DNA of 64,000 nt from positions 744,001 to 808,000 of the forward strand of contig CAVYUN010000002.1 of NCBI GenBank assembly GCA_963771735.1. Reading direction: 5' to 3'. The translations under genes and the position numbers were made by a program. The notes below the pieces were generated by a model. That model saw nothing but the letters and a program-made list of their open reading frames with translations. It was not told the DNA's origin and made no database searches. This document shows positions 16,601 through 25,908 of the stretch, piece by piece; the stretch's first letter is position 1; every line of letters begins with the position of its first letter. This stretch comes from 66-474 sp963771735. GTDB lineage: Bacteria > Pseudomonadota > Gammaproteobacteria > Xanthomonadales > Rhodanobacteraceae.

Positions 16601-19534
16601 TCAGAGGCTGTACTTCGCACGGATGAAGAAGGTACGGCCATACCAGTCGTACTGGGAAGCATCGATGACCGTGTTGCCAATCAGACCGGAGGCGTCCACG
16701 CCCGCGGCATTGGAGACCTGCGGCGGTTTGGCATTGAACAGGTTGCGCACACCGGCGGTGACGCCCCACTTGCCGGTATCGTAGCCGACCGAGAGGCTGT
16801 GACGGAATTGGGCGGGCAGGTCCTTGACGATGTAGCCGGTAGCGCCGAAGTACGGCTGCGGGTTGCTGGCATCGTACGCAGCCGTTGCCCCCGTGTATTC
16901 GCCCTGCCACGTCACCGTCCAGTCACCGCGATTCCAGCTTACGTGTGCAAGGCCGACGACTTGCGGATTGCCCGGGAACTTGACACGGTTGGAGTTGGTG
17001 AAGCCGCCCGCTGCTGCTGAACTGAACAACTGGGTGACATCCGATAGTGTGTACGTGACTTCCGCATCCGCGGACAACTTGCCGAAGGAGAAATCATTGC
17101 TCCAGTTGAACTGCAGATCGTAACCACGTTCACGTTCTTTGTTGATGTTGATGAAGGTGGCGTAGACGTTGGTGATGTTGTACGCGCCGCTGGGCAGATT
17201 CCCCGGATTGCGGGTGAACAAGGTACAGAAGTTGTTCGGATACACCGGAGCGCTGTAACAACCGGAGACGATGGTGCTTGCACTGAGCGTGGTGATTTCA
17301 CCGCGGATCTTGTAGTCGAAGTAGTCCAGCGCCATGTTGAAGTTGCCGAACGCCGGGGTCCAGACAATGCCCAACGTTTTGGCCCGCGACGTTTCCGGCT
17401 TCAGGAAGCCGTGGCCGCCACCCTGGAAGACCTGCGCGGACGCACCCGCCCCGCCGTAGGTGCCCGGGATGCCGGCCTTCGCGCAGTTGGCACGAATGTA
17501 TTGGTTGGTGCTGTCGGCCCAGTTGATGCACGGGTCGATGCCAGTCTGCCCGACGAAGCCGGACTCGTTGCCCAGATACAGTTCGTACAGACCGGGCGCG
17601 CGATAGGAAGTGCCGACGGACCCGCGCACGCGCACGGTAGGCACAATCTGCCAGTTCAGGCCGAATTTCCAGACCTTGCTGCCATCGCTCACGCTGCCGT
17701 ACTTGAAGAAGCGCGCCGACATGTCGATGGACAGGTTCTGGATGGCCGGCAGATCCTTCAGGAGCGGGACGCCCAATTCGCCGAACACCTCGTTCACGTG
17801 ATCGCGACCCTTGGTCACCTGCGCGCTGCTGTAGCCCCACTCGTAGCCGGCAGCGTTGTTGGGATCGGGCTGGTCGTTGATGGCGTAGGTGCGGAACTCG
17901 CCACCGACCGCTGCCGCGACTGGGCCCGCAGGTAAATCAAACAGGTCGCCGTTGGCGGTGAAGTTGGCGGTGGTCTGGCTATAAGTGGTGTGGCCTTGCG
18001 TATAGAGTCCGACCGCCTGGATCAGCTTGGCCATGTCCTTGCCGTTCAACACGTTTGGATCGAAGTAATTGATCGGCGTGACACCACACGTCGCCACTGC
18101 CAAGGTGCAATCGCCGGACTTGCGGGCGTCGATGCCCAGGTGGCTGTAATAGCCGCTGGAGCGGCTGTGGGTGAGGTTGGCCTGCCAGCTCCAGCTGCTG
18201 TCGCCAAATCCGCCCGACAGCGCCGTGCGCAGATACAAATAACGCACCGACACCTGATCGTTCGACGGGAAGGGCATGATCGGGGTGTAGTAGTCGTAAT
18301 TCAGCCCCAAGCCGTTGAGTGGATCCGCTGGCCCAGGCACTGTCGGGAAGAACTGCCGCCAACCCTGGGTGTTGGTCTTGCGATAGTTGAACAGCACCTG
18401 GTTATCCCACGTCACGTTGCCAAACATGAAGTGGCTGCTTCCGTACAGGGTCTCGTCGCGGTTCTTGTTGATGGCCCAAGCGTCACCGTAGAACGGATAG
18501 TTCAGCACGTCGGTGTAGTACGCGCCCTTGGGATTGGTGGGGTCGTTGTATTGCGTTGACGGGTATGGTCGCGGCGCGAAGCCGGGGAACGGGCCGATCG
18601 TGGGCCCGTTGGTCGGATTGAACCGAATGTGATAGCCGCTGTAGTAATCCAGGATCGTGTCGGCATACAGGTTGTTGCAGCCGGCAAGGCTGGTACCGGC
18701 AAGAATCGAAGCGTCTGTACGGTCGATGTTCTGGCCGCTGGCGTTGTATACCATGTCCCGGTTGCATTTCAGGAAGCTGCGATCCTTGACCGGCAGCGGA
18801 TTCTGCTGCCTGAACTCGGCAGCAAGCACGATGTTGCCTTTGTTGAAGTTGAAGCCGGTGCCGATGGACACGGTTTCCTGCTGGCCACCGCCATTCTGGG
18901 GATCGCTGTAGAACGCTTCGAACTGGGTGTGGTCGAGGCGTTTCTTGGTGATGAGGTTGACCACGCCCGCGATGGCGTCCGATCCATAGATGGATGAAGA
19001 GCCGTCTTTCACGATTTCGACGCGCTGCAGGATCACATCGGGAATGACGTTGAGGTCGAAGCCGCTGCCGGTCTGCCCCTGCGTGCCCGATGGCCCGGGA
19101 CGTTGGCCATCAAGCAAAACCAGTGTGCGATTTGCACCCAGTCCGCGCAGATTGATCGTCTGGATACCTGTGCCGCCTCCGATGACGAAGCCGCTGAACT
19201 GGTTGTTGATCTGCGTGGCGCCTGCGGCTGCGGACGTACTTTGCAGGATGTCTGCAGTGCTGAATGCACCGGATGCCTTTTCGGCCGCGATCGGAACCAC
19301 CTGAATGGGGACTACATCCTGGTATTCAGGCCTTTTCAGGAGTGAACCCGTGACGGTAACCGTTTCCAGGGTTTGAACCTTTCCCTTGCTGTTCTTGGGT
19401 TTTTGGTTCGATCCCGACTGCGACGTCGTGGATTGGCCTTGCGCTTGTTGCGGCGCAGGATTGTCTTGTGCGAATGCCGTGCCGGCAACGAGCAGGCTCG
19501 TGCAAATGGCCGAAGCCAGAAGCTTGCGATTCAT
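16601..19534 (-). CDS. TonB-dependent outer-membrane receptor
   Basis: A 977-residue outer-membrane transporter. The signal peptide ends GTAFAQ (about residue 22), followed by a Gln/Ser/Asn-rich linker and a TonB-box-like ETVTVTG. The plug domain runs from about residue 60 to 200 (INLRGLGANRTLVLLDGQR, EIVKDGSSSIYGSDAIAGVV). A long beta-barrel follows and ends in the aromatic signature FIRAKYSL. It resembles the xanthomonad/Caulobacter receptors for large substrates such as oligosaccharides or peptides, not siderophore receptors; the substrate is unknown. The start at 19534 is chosen because the signal peptide and a GGGGAG ribosome site sit there; the frame is open a further 189 bp upstream without signal character. 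A sigma-70-like promoter is at 19672-19700. Confidence 0.92.
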   Translation of the reverse strand: MNRKLLASAICTSLLVAGTAFAQDNPAPQQAQGQSTTSQSGSNQKPKNSKGKVQTLETVTVTGSLLKRPEYQDVVPIQVVPIAAEKASGAFSTADILQSTSAAAGATQINNQFSGFVIGGGTGIQTINLRGLGANRTLVLLDGQRPGPSGTQGQTGSGFDLNVIPDVILQRVEIVKDGSSSIYGSDAIAGVVNLITKKRLDHTQFEAFYSDPQNGGGQQETVSIGTGFNFNKGNIVLAAEFRQQNPLPVKDRSFLKCNRDMVYNASGQNIDRTDASILAGTSLAGCNNLYADTILDYYSGYHIRFNPTNGPTIGPFPGFAPRPYPSTQYNDPTNPKGAYYTDVLNYPFYGDAWAINKNRDETLYGSSHFMFGNVTWDNQVLFNYRKTNTQGWRQFFPTVPGPADPLNGLGLNYDYYTPIMPFPSNDQVSVRYLYLRTALSGGFGDSSWSWQANLTHSRSSGYYSHLGIDARKSGDCTLAVATCGVTPINYFDPNVLNGKDMAKLIQAVGLYTQGHTTYSQTTANFTANGDLFDLPAGPVAAAVGGEFRTYAINDQPDPNNAAGYEWGYSSAQVTKGRDHVNEVFGELGVPLLKDLPAIQNLSIDMSARFFKYGSVSDGSKVWKFGLNWQIVPTVRVRGSVGTSYRAPGLYELYLGNESGFVGQTGIDPCINWADSTNQYIRANCAKAGIPGTYGGAGASAQVFQGGGHGFLKPETSRAKTLGIVWTPAFGNFNMALDYFDYKIRGEITTLSASTIVSGCYSAPVYPNNFCTLFTRNPGNLPSGAYNITNVYATFININKERERGYDLQFNWSNDFSFGKLSADAEVTYTLSDVTQLFSSAAAGGFTNSNRVKFPGNPQVVGLAHVSWNRGDWTVTWQGEYTGATAAYDASNPQPYFGATGYIVKDLPAQFRHSLSVGYDTGKWGVTAGVRNLFNAKPPQVSNAAGVDASGLIGNTVIDASQYDWYGRTFFIRAKYSL

Positions 19535-19946
19535 CAGAAGTACTCCCCAAACGGTGCTGTGGTGGTTCCGGCGCACGTCCACGCATAGACGCCCGTCGGT
19601 TTGCGGTCGTGGTGCCGAAATCCCCAAGATTTCTGAGCCCCAACTGAACCGCAGCGGGTAACGCGAACCTGAAGTTAGCAACAAGTTAACTTGGATGCAA
19701 CTGATTTGTAAGGTTTCTGACAAGTTGGTTAGTTAAGGGTCAGGCTGCCATGTGCCACGATGCCCAGCAAGAAAAGGTCGGGCGCGCGATTAAATCCCGG
19801 TGCCGTGAACCGTCGGCATTGGTTCATGAACACTTCCGCACGATAGCTTTCGTCGGACAATGCCCCGCGGTAACATGAAAGATCGGGTCCGCCGATCATG
19901 GGGTGGCAGGGTAGTTGCCACCGGCTCATTTTTTCGAGGAAATACC
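19535..19946. other. Divergent regulatory region between TonB receptor and lipoprotein
   Basis: The 412 bp hold no convincing gene. They contain the receptor promoter, an AT-rich stretch around 19672-19740 and the GAGGA ribosome site of the lipoprotein gene at about 19936-19940. No operator was recognised. Confidence 0.5.
19672..19700 (-). promoter_or_regulatory. Predicted sigma-70 promoter of the TonB receptor
   Basis: On the minus strand, TTGCAT (19695-19700) and TAACTT (19672-19677) are separated by 17 bp. The region is the most AT-rich part of the gap. Transcription would start near 19665, leaving a leader of about 130 nt. Confidence 0.45.
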
Positions 19947-20819
19947 ATGCAAAAGCTTGTCGTTGCGCCATTGTTTCTTGCTACGTTCGTTCTTGCTGGA
20001 TGCAGTGCGTCCAACTCGTCCGGCGGCAATTCGTCCACGACGGGCGCTGCATCCGCGACTTCGCAAGCTGGCATGCCCGCACCAGCCGCCACCGCAATCA
20101 CCGGGACGGTGAAACTGGAAAACGCCGAGACCGAGGTGCTGCCTGACGCCAAGCTCGAGCTGTCCTTGGTGGATGTCAGCAAGCAGCCCAGTGTCACAGT
20201 CAATAAGCAGGACTTCGCTCCGCCCAAGTTCCCGCAGGCGTTTCACATCCCGTTCTCGGCCTCGGCCATCAATCCGGGCGATCTGTACATATTGCAAGCC
20301 GAGTTGCAGAACAACAATCGCGTTTACCACACCAAGTTGGAGCAGCCGGTCCTGACCCGCGGACAGTCCGCCAATGTCAACCTGACCTTGGTGCCGGAGC
20401 CGACACCTGCCGAGAAGATGCTGGATGCCTTCAATCAGGCCAAACGCCAGACGGGGGGCATGACCGTCAAGAGCGGCACCTCCAGCAAGATCGGTGAATC
20501 GCAGAGCTGGCAGGTCTTCAGCGATGCCCAGGGCATCGAATTCATCATCGAACAGGTCAACCAGGCTGACAAGGGATTCACCAAAACCGAATACGCCTAT
20601 CGCAACTCCCTGCCTTGGGTGACTGTCCAGGAACAGATGCCCAAGGCCGATGCGCCGCCCAGCACGACCGAGAGGGCCGGTTGGGACGACAGCGGCAAGC
20701 TGGTACTGAATCAAAAGATTTCGGACGGCAAGACGGGCACGCTTTCCGACGCCGAGGCCAAGTCGCTGCATGATCAGGCTGAAGCCGCCTACAAACGCTT
20801 CGGCAAGAAGAAGCACTGA
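19947..20819 (+). CDS. YbaY/YscW-domain lipoprotein
   Basis: A 290-residue lipoprotein. The signal peptide ends in the lipobox LAGC (Cys at about residue 18), followed by a Ser/Gly/Ala-rich tether. Residues about 65-150 (ITGTVKLENAETEVLPDAKL, then PPKFPQAFHIPF and GDLYILQAEL) match the YbaY/YscW beta-sandwich domain, found in lipoproteins and type III pilotins. The C-terminal part is a second region with no family I recognise. The ATG at 19947 follows GAGGA at a good distance and starts the signal peptide. Function is unknown; an outer-membrane or periplasmic location is likely. A strong terminator follows. Confidence 0.75.
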   Translation: MQKLVVAPLFLATFVLAGCSASNSSGGNSSTTGAASATSQAGMPAPAATAITGTVKLENAETEVLPDAKLELSLVDVSKQPSVTVNKQDFAPPKFPQAFHIPFSASAINPGDLYILQAELQNNNRVYHTKLEQPVLTRGQSANVNLTLVPEPTPAEKMLDAFNQAKRQTGGMTVKSGTSSKIGESQSWQVFSDAQGIEFIIEQVNQADKGFTKTEYAYRNSLPWVTVQEQMPKADAPPSTTERAGWDDSGKLVLNQKISDGKTGTLSDAEAKSLHDQAEAAYKRFGKKKH

Positions 20820-20838
20820 ATCGCCGGTTCCCAGACAG

Positions 20839-20875
20839 CAAAAAAGCCGCGCGTCCTGGGACGTGCGGCTTTTTT
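20839..20875. terminator. Bidirectional terminator between convergent genes
   Basis: AAAAAGCCGC (20841-20850) pairs with GCGGCTTTTT (20865-20874), with inner CGTCC/GGACG pairs and a short loop. There are A runs on one side and T runs on the other. It serves both the lipoprotein (+) and the autotransporter (-). Confidence 0.9.
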
Positions 20876-20897
20876 GTTGAGGCAGAACCCAGAAGGT

Positions 20898-22775
20898 TCA
20901 GAAGCGCAGCTTGGCACCAATGTTGAGGCTGTCGACGCGCTGGCTCGAGTCCGAGAAGCGACCGTCATAACCGATCCAGCCAGAGAAGTTGTGCGAGAAG
21001 TCGGCAGCGAGTCCGACGCCAGCGCTGCCCCAATTCTTGTCGGGCGCGAAACCCGGCAGGGCAAAGGTTCCGGCCATGGTCACCAATCCGGCGCTTACGT
21101 CACGGGGATTGGCATCATTGTCGCGATTCCAGGCGACCCGCGCGAACGGATGCAACATCGTGCCCCCGGCTGTTTGCAGATTGCCGGTCAGCTGCCAGCC
21201 GAACGTTCCGATCAGTGCGCGGCGGTTCTGCTCGCCGAAGGTCATCGCGGTGGCGTCGTCGCCGTATTCGCTGTAGCCATTGACGTGGGCATGCTGCCAG
21301 GAAAGGTCCGCATACGGCCCGGTGCGCCAGTTGCCGAAGTGGAACCACCAGCCGCCAGTCAGCGCCAGCGCGGTGTGCGAGCCCGAGGTGGTGCCGGATT
21401 CATAGCGAACGGCCGGACCGATCGGGATATTGCGATGGATGCCGCTGTAGCCGAGGTGGCCGAAGCTGCCGATCGCGCCGAAATAGGCCTGGTCCCAGCC
21501 CCACATCACGTAACCCGTGGCCAAGAGATCCTGAAGTTTGAAGCCGCCTGCATTGCCCGCGAAGTCGTCCTTTTGCTGGCCGGCGGTGAACGCAAGGCCG
21601 GCCGTCATCGCGTCGGACGGGTGGATGTCGGCGCCGATGCTGAGCATGTTGATGTCGTTGCTGCTCTTGGGCGAATTGACCTGCGCGTCGAGACGCTGGT
21701 GCGCGTAGTCGTAGCTGGCCCACAGGCGCAGACCGTTGCCTGGTGTGCCCGCAAGGCTGTTGGTGGCTTGGTCCGTGATTGAGCGATCGAGGCTCTGGTT
21801 GATTTGCAGCGGGGCTTCGCCGAGCAGGGACATTTCCCCCGGCGCAGCAACGATCGACTCGGCGTATTGCGCCAGCTCGGCATGCGCAGTGGTGGTCGGG
21901 TGCACGCCGTCGGCGAACAGATAGGTCTTGTCAGTACCCGGCTGGTAAGTGCTGGTGGCACCCGGCGTGCCGGCGGGCAGGCAACCGAACGAGCTGCCTG
22001 TGCAGGCCGGGTCGGTAACGTTGGTGAAACCATAGCGGCTCGGGTCGGCGATAATCTCGTTGAGCATCGCGAAGGCGTTGACCGGGATGATGTTGATGTT
22101 CGCGTTGGCCAAGCCCGCATTCAGCGCGTTGTTGAACGTCAGGGTCAGTCCGGTCAGCTGCGCGGCGGCAGTTGCGCCCTGCGCCGTCGCATCCGGCGTC
22201 AACCCGATGTTGGGGAGGTTGAACACCATGACGTACCGAGCCCCCGCGTTGCGCAGTGACTGGATCATCCCCAGTTCCGTTGCCGCAGCGGTTTGCAGGT
22301 TGGCTTGAACTTGGGCGGGTGTCAGGCCGCCCAGCGAGGCGACATAGGCATTGTAGAAGATGTCATTGGCACCGCCCCACACTGCGTACAACGAATTCGG
22401 GTCGGCCTTGCCACCGGTGGCCTGCAGATACATGCCCAGCTGGGTCGGCAAGGTCGGCACCACGGATGGCGTGCCCGGCGAATTATTCACGAGCCCGGCG
22501 CCGCCGAAGGCGAAATCGGTGCCACCGGCGAGCGCGGGGGTCATCGGCGTGCCGAAATAGTCGGCGATATTCTCGACGCCGGTCTGGCCGGGGTTGGTGG
22601 TGAAGCGGACGATTTGCGGCAGTTGCAGCGCCAGCGAGAGGTTGCCGTCATCGCTGAGGCTGTCCCCGAACGTGATCATGTTATCGAACAGGCCTGCATG
22701 CGCGGACTGCGCGAATGCGGCGGAACTTGCAAGTGCCAGCGCCACGGCGCAGGCGAGATGACGGGGGCGAAGCAT
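20898..22775 (-). CDS. GDSL-type esterase autotransporter (EstA-like)
   Basis: A 625-residue type Va autotransporter. The signal peptide covers residues 1 to about 23. The GDSL hydrolase passenger has the nucleophile S39 in FGDSLSDDGN, the oxyanion Asn N137 in GGANDIF and the pair D289/H292 in ADGVHPTTTAH. The C-terminal domain (from about 350) is a beta-barrel ending in the outer-membrane signature GAKLRF. Homologues such as EstA and ApeE are surface-displayed lipases or esterases; in Pseudomonas EstA affects rhamnolipid and motility. The start at 22775 is chosen because the basic signal peptide (MLRPRH) begins there. Confidence 0.92.
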   Translation of the reverse strand: MLRPRHLACAVALALASSAAFAQSAHAGLFDNMITFGDSLSDDGNLSLALQLPQIVRFTTNPGQTGVENIADYFGTPMTPALAGGTDFAFGGAGLVNNSPGTPSVVPTLPTQLGMYLQATGGKADPNSLYAVWGGANDIFYNAYVASLGGLTPAQVQANLQTAAATELGMIQSLRNAGARYVMVFNLPNIGLTPDATAQGATAAAQLTGLTLTFNNALNAGLANANINIIPVNAFAMLNEIIADPSRYGFTNVTDPACTGSSFGCLPAGTPGATSTYQPGTDKTYLFADGVHPTTTAHAELAQYAESIVAAPGEMSLLGEAPLQINQSLDRSITDQATNSLAGTPGNGLRLWASYDYAHQRLDAQVNSPKSSNDINMLSIGADIHPSDAMTAGLAFTAGQQKDDFAGNAGGFKLQDLLATGYVMWGWDQAYFGAIGSFGHLGYSGIHRNIPIGPAVRYESGTTSGSHTALALTGGWWFHFGNWRTGPYADLSWQHAHVNGYSEYGDDATAMTFGEQNRRALIGTFGWQLTGNLQTAGGTMLHPFARVAWNRDNDANPRDVSAGLVTMAGTFALPGFAPDKNWGSAGVGLAADFSHNFSGWIGYDGRFSDSSQRVDSLNIGAKLRF

Positions 22776-22920
22776 GGCGGGAATCTCCGGGTGCCGGTCG
22801 GCGGGTCGCGCCAAGACTAATACAAGCGTTTGAATTCTTCCATCCGTCAGCGTATGGGACGCAACGGGAAGATTATGCCGCCCACGGAATGGGACGGTCC
22901 CTGTCACGGGTTGCCAGCTT

Positions 22921-24795
22921 TCAGGCTGCCTGCTGGTCGCCGCGCTTCAGATGCACCAGCAACAGCGAAATCGCGGCCGGCGTGACGCCACTGATGCGAC
23001 GCGCCTGTCCCAGGGTGGCCGGCTGCACCTGCTTCAGCTTCGCCGATACTTCGGCCGACAACCCGCGTACGCGGTCGTAGTCGAAGCCAACGGGGATTGG
23101 CGTGGATTCGTGTCGGCGTTGGCGTTCGATTTCGTCCCGCTGGCGATCGAGATAGCCAGCGTATTTGGTTTGTACCTCGACTTGCGCCGCGACGTCCTCA
23201 TGCTCGACGCCGGGGCCGAAACCTTCCGTTGCAGTCAGTCCGGCGTAATCGAGTTCCGGCCGGCGCAGCAGATCCAGCGCATTGGCTTCGTGCGTCAACG
23301 TGATGTCGTGCTGCCTGTGGAGCGCCGTGCCCAGCGGGTTGGACGGTGTCGCCCACAATGTTCTCAGGCGTGCGGTTTCACGTTCCACTGCGTCACGCTT
23401 GGTGCGCATCGCGTCGAAACGTTGCTGCGCTACCACGCCCAGTTCGAATCCTGTTTCGGTCAGTCGCAGGTCGGCGTTGTCCTCGCGAAGGTGCAGGCGG
23501 TATTCCGCTCGCGAGGTGAACATCCGATATGGCTCGAGGGTGCCGTTGGTGGTGAGGTCGTCGATCAGCACGCCGGTGTAAGCCTCGTCACGACGTGGCC
23601 ACCACGGTTCGGTACCGCGTACCGCCAGTGCGGCGTTGAGTCCAGCAATCACGCCCTGCGCTGCCGCTTCCTCGTAACCGGTGGTGCCGTTGATCTGGCC
23701 GGCGAAATAGAGCCCCGCGATGGCTTTGGTTTCCAGCCACGGTTGCAACCCGCGTGGATCGAAATAGTCGTATTCGATCGCGTAACCAGGGCGGGTGATG
23801 TGCGCGCGTTCGAAACCGGGAATCGAATGCACCAGCTCCACTTGTATGTCGAACGGCAGTGAAGTGGAAATGCCGTTTGGATAGATCTCGAAGGCATCCA
23901 GCCCTTCCGGTTCGATGAATATCTGGTGCGAGGCCTTGTCGGCGAAACGTACCACCTTGTCCTCGATCGACGGGCAGTAACGTGGCCCGGCGCCTTCGAT
24001 CTTGCCGGTGTAAAGCGGCGAGCGGTCGAGCCCTGCGCGAATGATGTCGTGGGTACGTCCACTGGTATGGGTGATCCAGCATGGCACCTGGCGCGGGTGC
24101 TCGCCGCGCGAACCAAGGTAGGAGAACACCGGCAGCGGGTCGTCGCCGGGTTGTTCGGTGAACGCGGAATAATCCAGCGTGCGCGCGTCGATGCGCGGTG
24201 GCGTGCCGGTCTTCAGGCGATCGGCGCCCAGCGGCAGTTCCCGCAGGCGTTGCGCGAGCCGGGTTGCGGGCGGATCGCCGGCACGCCCTCCGGCATGGGT
24301 TTCGAGGCCGATGTGGATCTTGCCGGCGAGAAAAGTGCCAACGGTCAGCACCACGTGCGGCGCACGCAGGGTCAAGCCCATTTGCGTGATCACGCCGGTG
24401 ACCCGACCCGCCTGGATCATGAGATCGTCAACGGACTGCTGGAAAATCTCCAGATTGGCTTGTTGCTCGACGACGCGCCGGATCGCCGACCTGTATAACG
24501 CGCGGTCGGCCTGGCAGCGGGTCGCGCGAACGGCTGGTCCCTTGGATGCGTTGAGTGTGCGCCACTGGATGCCGGCCAGATCCGCAGCATGCGCCATCGC
24601 GCCACCCAGTGCATCGATTTCCTTGACCAAGTGGCCCTTGCCGATCCCGCCGATCGCGGGGTTGCAGCTCATCTGGCCAATGGTTTCGATGTTGTGTGTC
24701 AGCAGCAGCGTGCGAGCGCCAGCGCGAGCCGACGCCAGAGCAGCTTCGGTACCGGCGTGGCCACCGCCGACCACGATGACGTCATAGGAATGCAT
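22921..24795 (-). CDS. mnmG: tRNA uridine-5-carboxymethylaminomethyl modification enzyme MnmG (GidA)
   Basis: MnmG with MnmE makes the cmnm5 modification at wobble U34 of several tRNAs; it binds FAD and NADH. The 624-residue length is typical. Visible motifs are the dinucleotide fold VIVVGGGHAGTEAA near the N-terminus, the signature MSCNPAIGGIGKGHLVKEID, PSIEDKVVRF, and GLYFAGQINGTTGYEEAAAQ. The C-terminal MnmE-interaction region ends in RISGVTPAAISLLLVHLKR. The ATG at 24795 matches the family start (HSYDVIVVGGG); the frame is open 63 bp upstream but without similarity. It is followed within 145 bp by the autotransporter gene on the same strand. Confidence 0.97.
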   Translation of the reverse strand: MHSYDVIVVGGGHAGTEAALASARAGARTLLLTHNIETIGQMSCNPAIGGIGKGHLVKEIDALGGAMAHAADLAGIQWRTLNASKGPAVRATRCQADRALYRSAIRRVVEQQANLEIFQQSVDDLMIQAGRVTGVITQMGLTLRAPHVVLTVGTFLAGKIHIGLETHAGGRAGDPPATRLAQRLRELPLGADRLKTGTPPRIDARTLDYSAFTEQPGDDPLPVFSYLGSRGEHPRQVPCWITHTSGRTHDIIRAGLDRSPLYTGKIEGAGPRYCPSIEDKVVRFADKASHQIFIEPEGLDAFEIYPNGISTSLPFDIQVELVHSIPGFERAHITRPGYAIEYDYFDPRGLQPWLETKAIAGLYFAGQINGTTGYEEAAAQGVIAGLNAALAVRGTEPWWPRRDEAYTGVLIDDLTTNGTLEPYRMFTSRAEYRLHLREDNADLRLTETGFELGVVAQQRFDAMRTKRDAVERETARLRTLWATPSNPLGTALHRQHDITLTHEANALDLLRRPELDYAGLTATEGFGPGVEHEDVAAQVEVQTKYAGYLDRQRDEIERQRRHESTPIPVGFDYDRVRGLSAEVSAKLKQVQPATLGQARRISGVTPAAISLLLVHLKRGDQQAA

Positions 24796-24868
24796 GGAAT
24801 TCACTTGCTCGAATCGACCATTGGTATCGTGTCCACGGCGGTGACTAGACGCGGACATCCTGGCCTCG

Positions 24869-25105
24869 TCAGGTCACCTCGCCGTGGCTTCTGTTCGGGC
24901 GCTCGACCATGCGTGATCTGCCCCCGGCAGGTCCCCAACGCACGCTTCGCCCACCATCCAGCACGATGACTTCGTAGGCATTCGCGGACTCAATTCGCCT
25001 GTGTCGGCCGACATACATGCGCCGGTCGTCACGGCAAGCTTGAACCAAGCCAGTTTCCGGATCGCTAAGCCCGTTACCTGCAACGATTGCGTCGACATCC
25101 ATCAT
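24869..25105 (-). CDS. Hypothetical protein, doubtful
   Basis: A 78-residue frame starting ATGATG, preceded by a weak AAGG ribosome site. I do not recognise the sequence. It lacks a signal peptide or membrane segment and is rich in Arg and Gly (RHRRIESANAYEVIVLDGG). Third-position GC looks lower than in neighbouring genes, so it is either a recently acquired gene, a remnant, or a chance frame. It lies between mnmG and the hairpin region, on the mnmG strand. Confidence 0.25.
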   Translation of the reverse strand: MMDVDAIVAGNGLSDPETGLVQACRDDRRMYVGRHRRIESANAYEVIVLDGGRSVRWGPAGGRSRMVERPNRSHGEVT

Positions 25106-25418
25106 GCCTTGTCACTTGTTTCCAATTGCAACGCGATCATCGCGTCCCCGAACGCGGCAAGCCACGCCTCGCCAAGACAAGACGCCATCTGAAAGGTTGC
25201 GAATTGTCACGCTCCCCGTGCCTGGCGCACGAATTATCGCGCGGATCGGCAAAGTTCACATTCTCTTGCAAACCTTGCGCCGCAATTCGGTGGGTTTGGC
25301 ATGCGAAGTGCAGAGTTTTACTGCATTCCCGCCGAGGCCTCCGTTGCGAGCGGCAAGGACCTAATCAGGACAGGGTCCGGCAACGACGGGAGAGGGTCAG
25401 GAAGACCGACAGAAGGAA

Positions 25419-25479
25419 CTGGCGCCCGGCGGTTATCAGGAACAGGGGGAATCCAGAGTAACCGTATTCCGGGCGCCAG
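25419..25479. ncRNA. Unassigned two-part RNA hairpin
   Basis: CTGGCGCCCGG (25419-25429) is perfectly complementary to CCGGGCGCCAG (25469-25479). Directly inside, CGGTTA (25430-25435) pairs with TAACCG (25459-25464), leaving only a 4-nt TATT bulge on one side and a 23-nt apical loop. That makes 17 base pairs in total. No U-tract follows on the plus strand. It could be a small RNA, a processing site, or a palindromic repeat element; strand is unknown. Confidence 0.35.
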
Positions 25480-25618
25480 ATTTGGAAAAAACATCGGGTG
25501 CCGAAGTGGCGAATTGAACTGCAATTGCCCCTTTCGGCGAAGAGTATCAGCGGCGGCGGATGAACGCCACTTGAAGCTTCAGGTTGCCGCTACTGCGTGA
25601 AACAGAGGAGAAATCGAG

Positions 25619-25819
25619 ATGAGCTTCGTCGACATGACCAATGAGGAATGGGAAGAGATCCGCAAGCATCACGACGCCTTGGTGCAGATGGCCGAACTTG
25701 AGCTGAAGGTCGAGCACATCCGTGATTCCTACCCGGATGCAAATCAACAGCAGCTGTTGAGGCCGGTCGAGGTGCAGATGCACGAACTTGACGAGGTGAT
25801 CGCGGATTTGTCGGCCTGA
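25619..25819 (+). CDS. Small acidic hypothetical protein
   Basis: A 66-residue protein, strongly acidic and helical (MTNEEWEEIRKHHDALVQMA, then a second helix around RPVEVQMHELDEVIADL). No signal peptide, membrane span or cysteine is present. I do not recognise the family. The start is well supported by AGAGGAG at 25604-25610, 8 nt before the ATG, and a terminator follows 26 bp after the stop, so it is a monocistronic transcription unit and probably real. Confidence 0.6.
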   Translation: MSFVDMTNEEWEEIRKHHDALVQMAELELKVEHIRDSYPDANQQQLLRPVEVQMHELDEVIADLSA

Positions 25820-25845
25820 ACTTTCCGGTTGAAGGTTTCATTGCG

Positions 25846-25877
25846 ACGGGGAGCGCTGTGGGGGCGCTCCCCGTTTG
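25846..25877 (+). terminator. Rho-independent terminator
   Basis: ACGGGGAGCGC (25846-25856) pairs with GCGCTCCCCGT (25864-25874) around a 7-nt loop and is followed by TTT. It ends the small acidic-protein gene. Confidence 0.75.
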
Positions 25878-25908
25878 CATTGGTCGACCGGCCGCCATGC
25901 CGGCTGGG

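Larger units (their letters stand above)
24796..25618. other. 823-bp intergenic region with a weak frame and a strong hairpin
   Basis: This divergent gap between mnmG and a small acidic-protein gene is less GC-biased than the flanks. It holds a weak minus-strand frame (24869-25105) and a 61-nt two-part hairpin (25419-25479). The ribosome site AGAGGAG of the next gene is at 25604-25610. No tRNA or known riboswitch was recognised. Confidence 0.5.
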
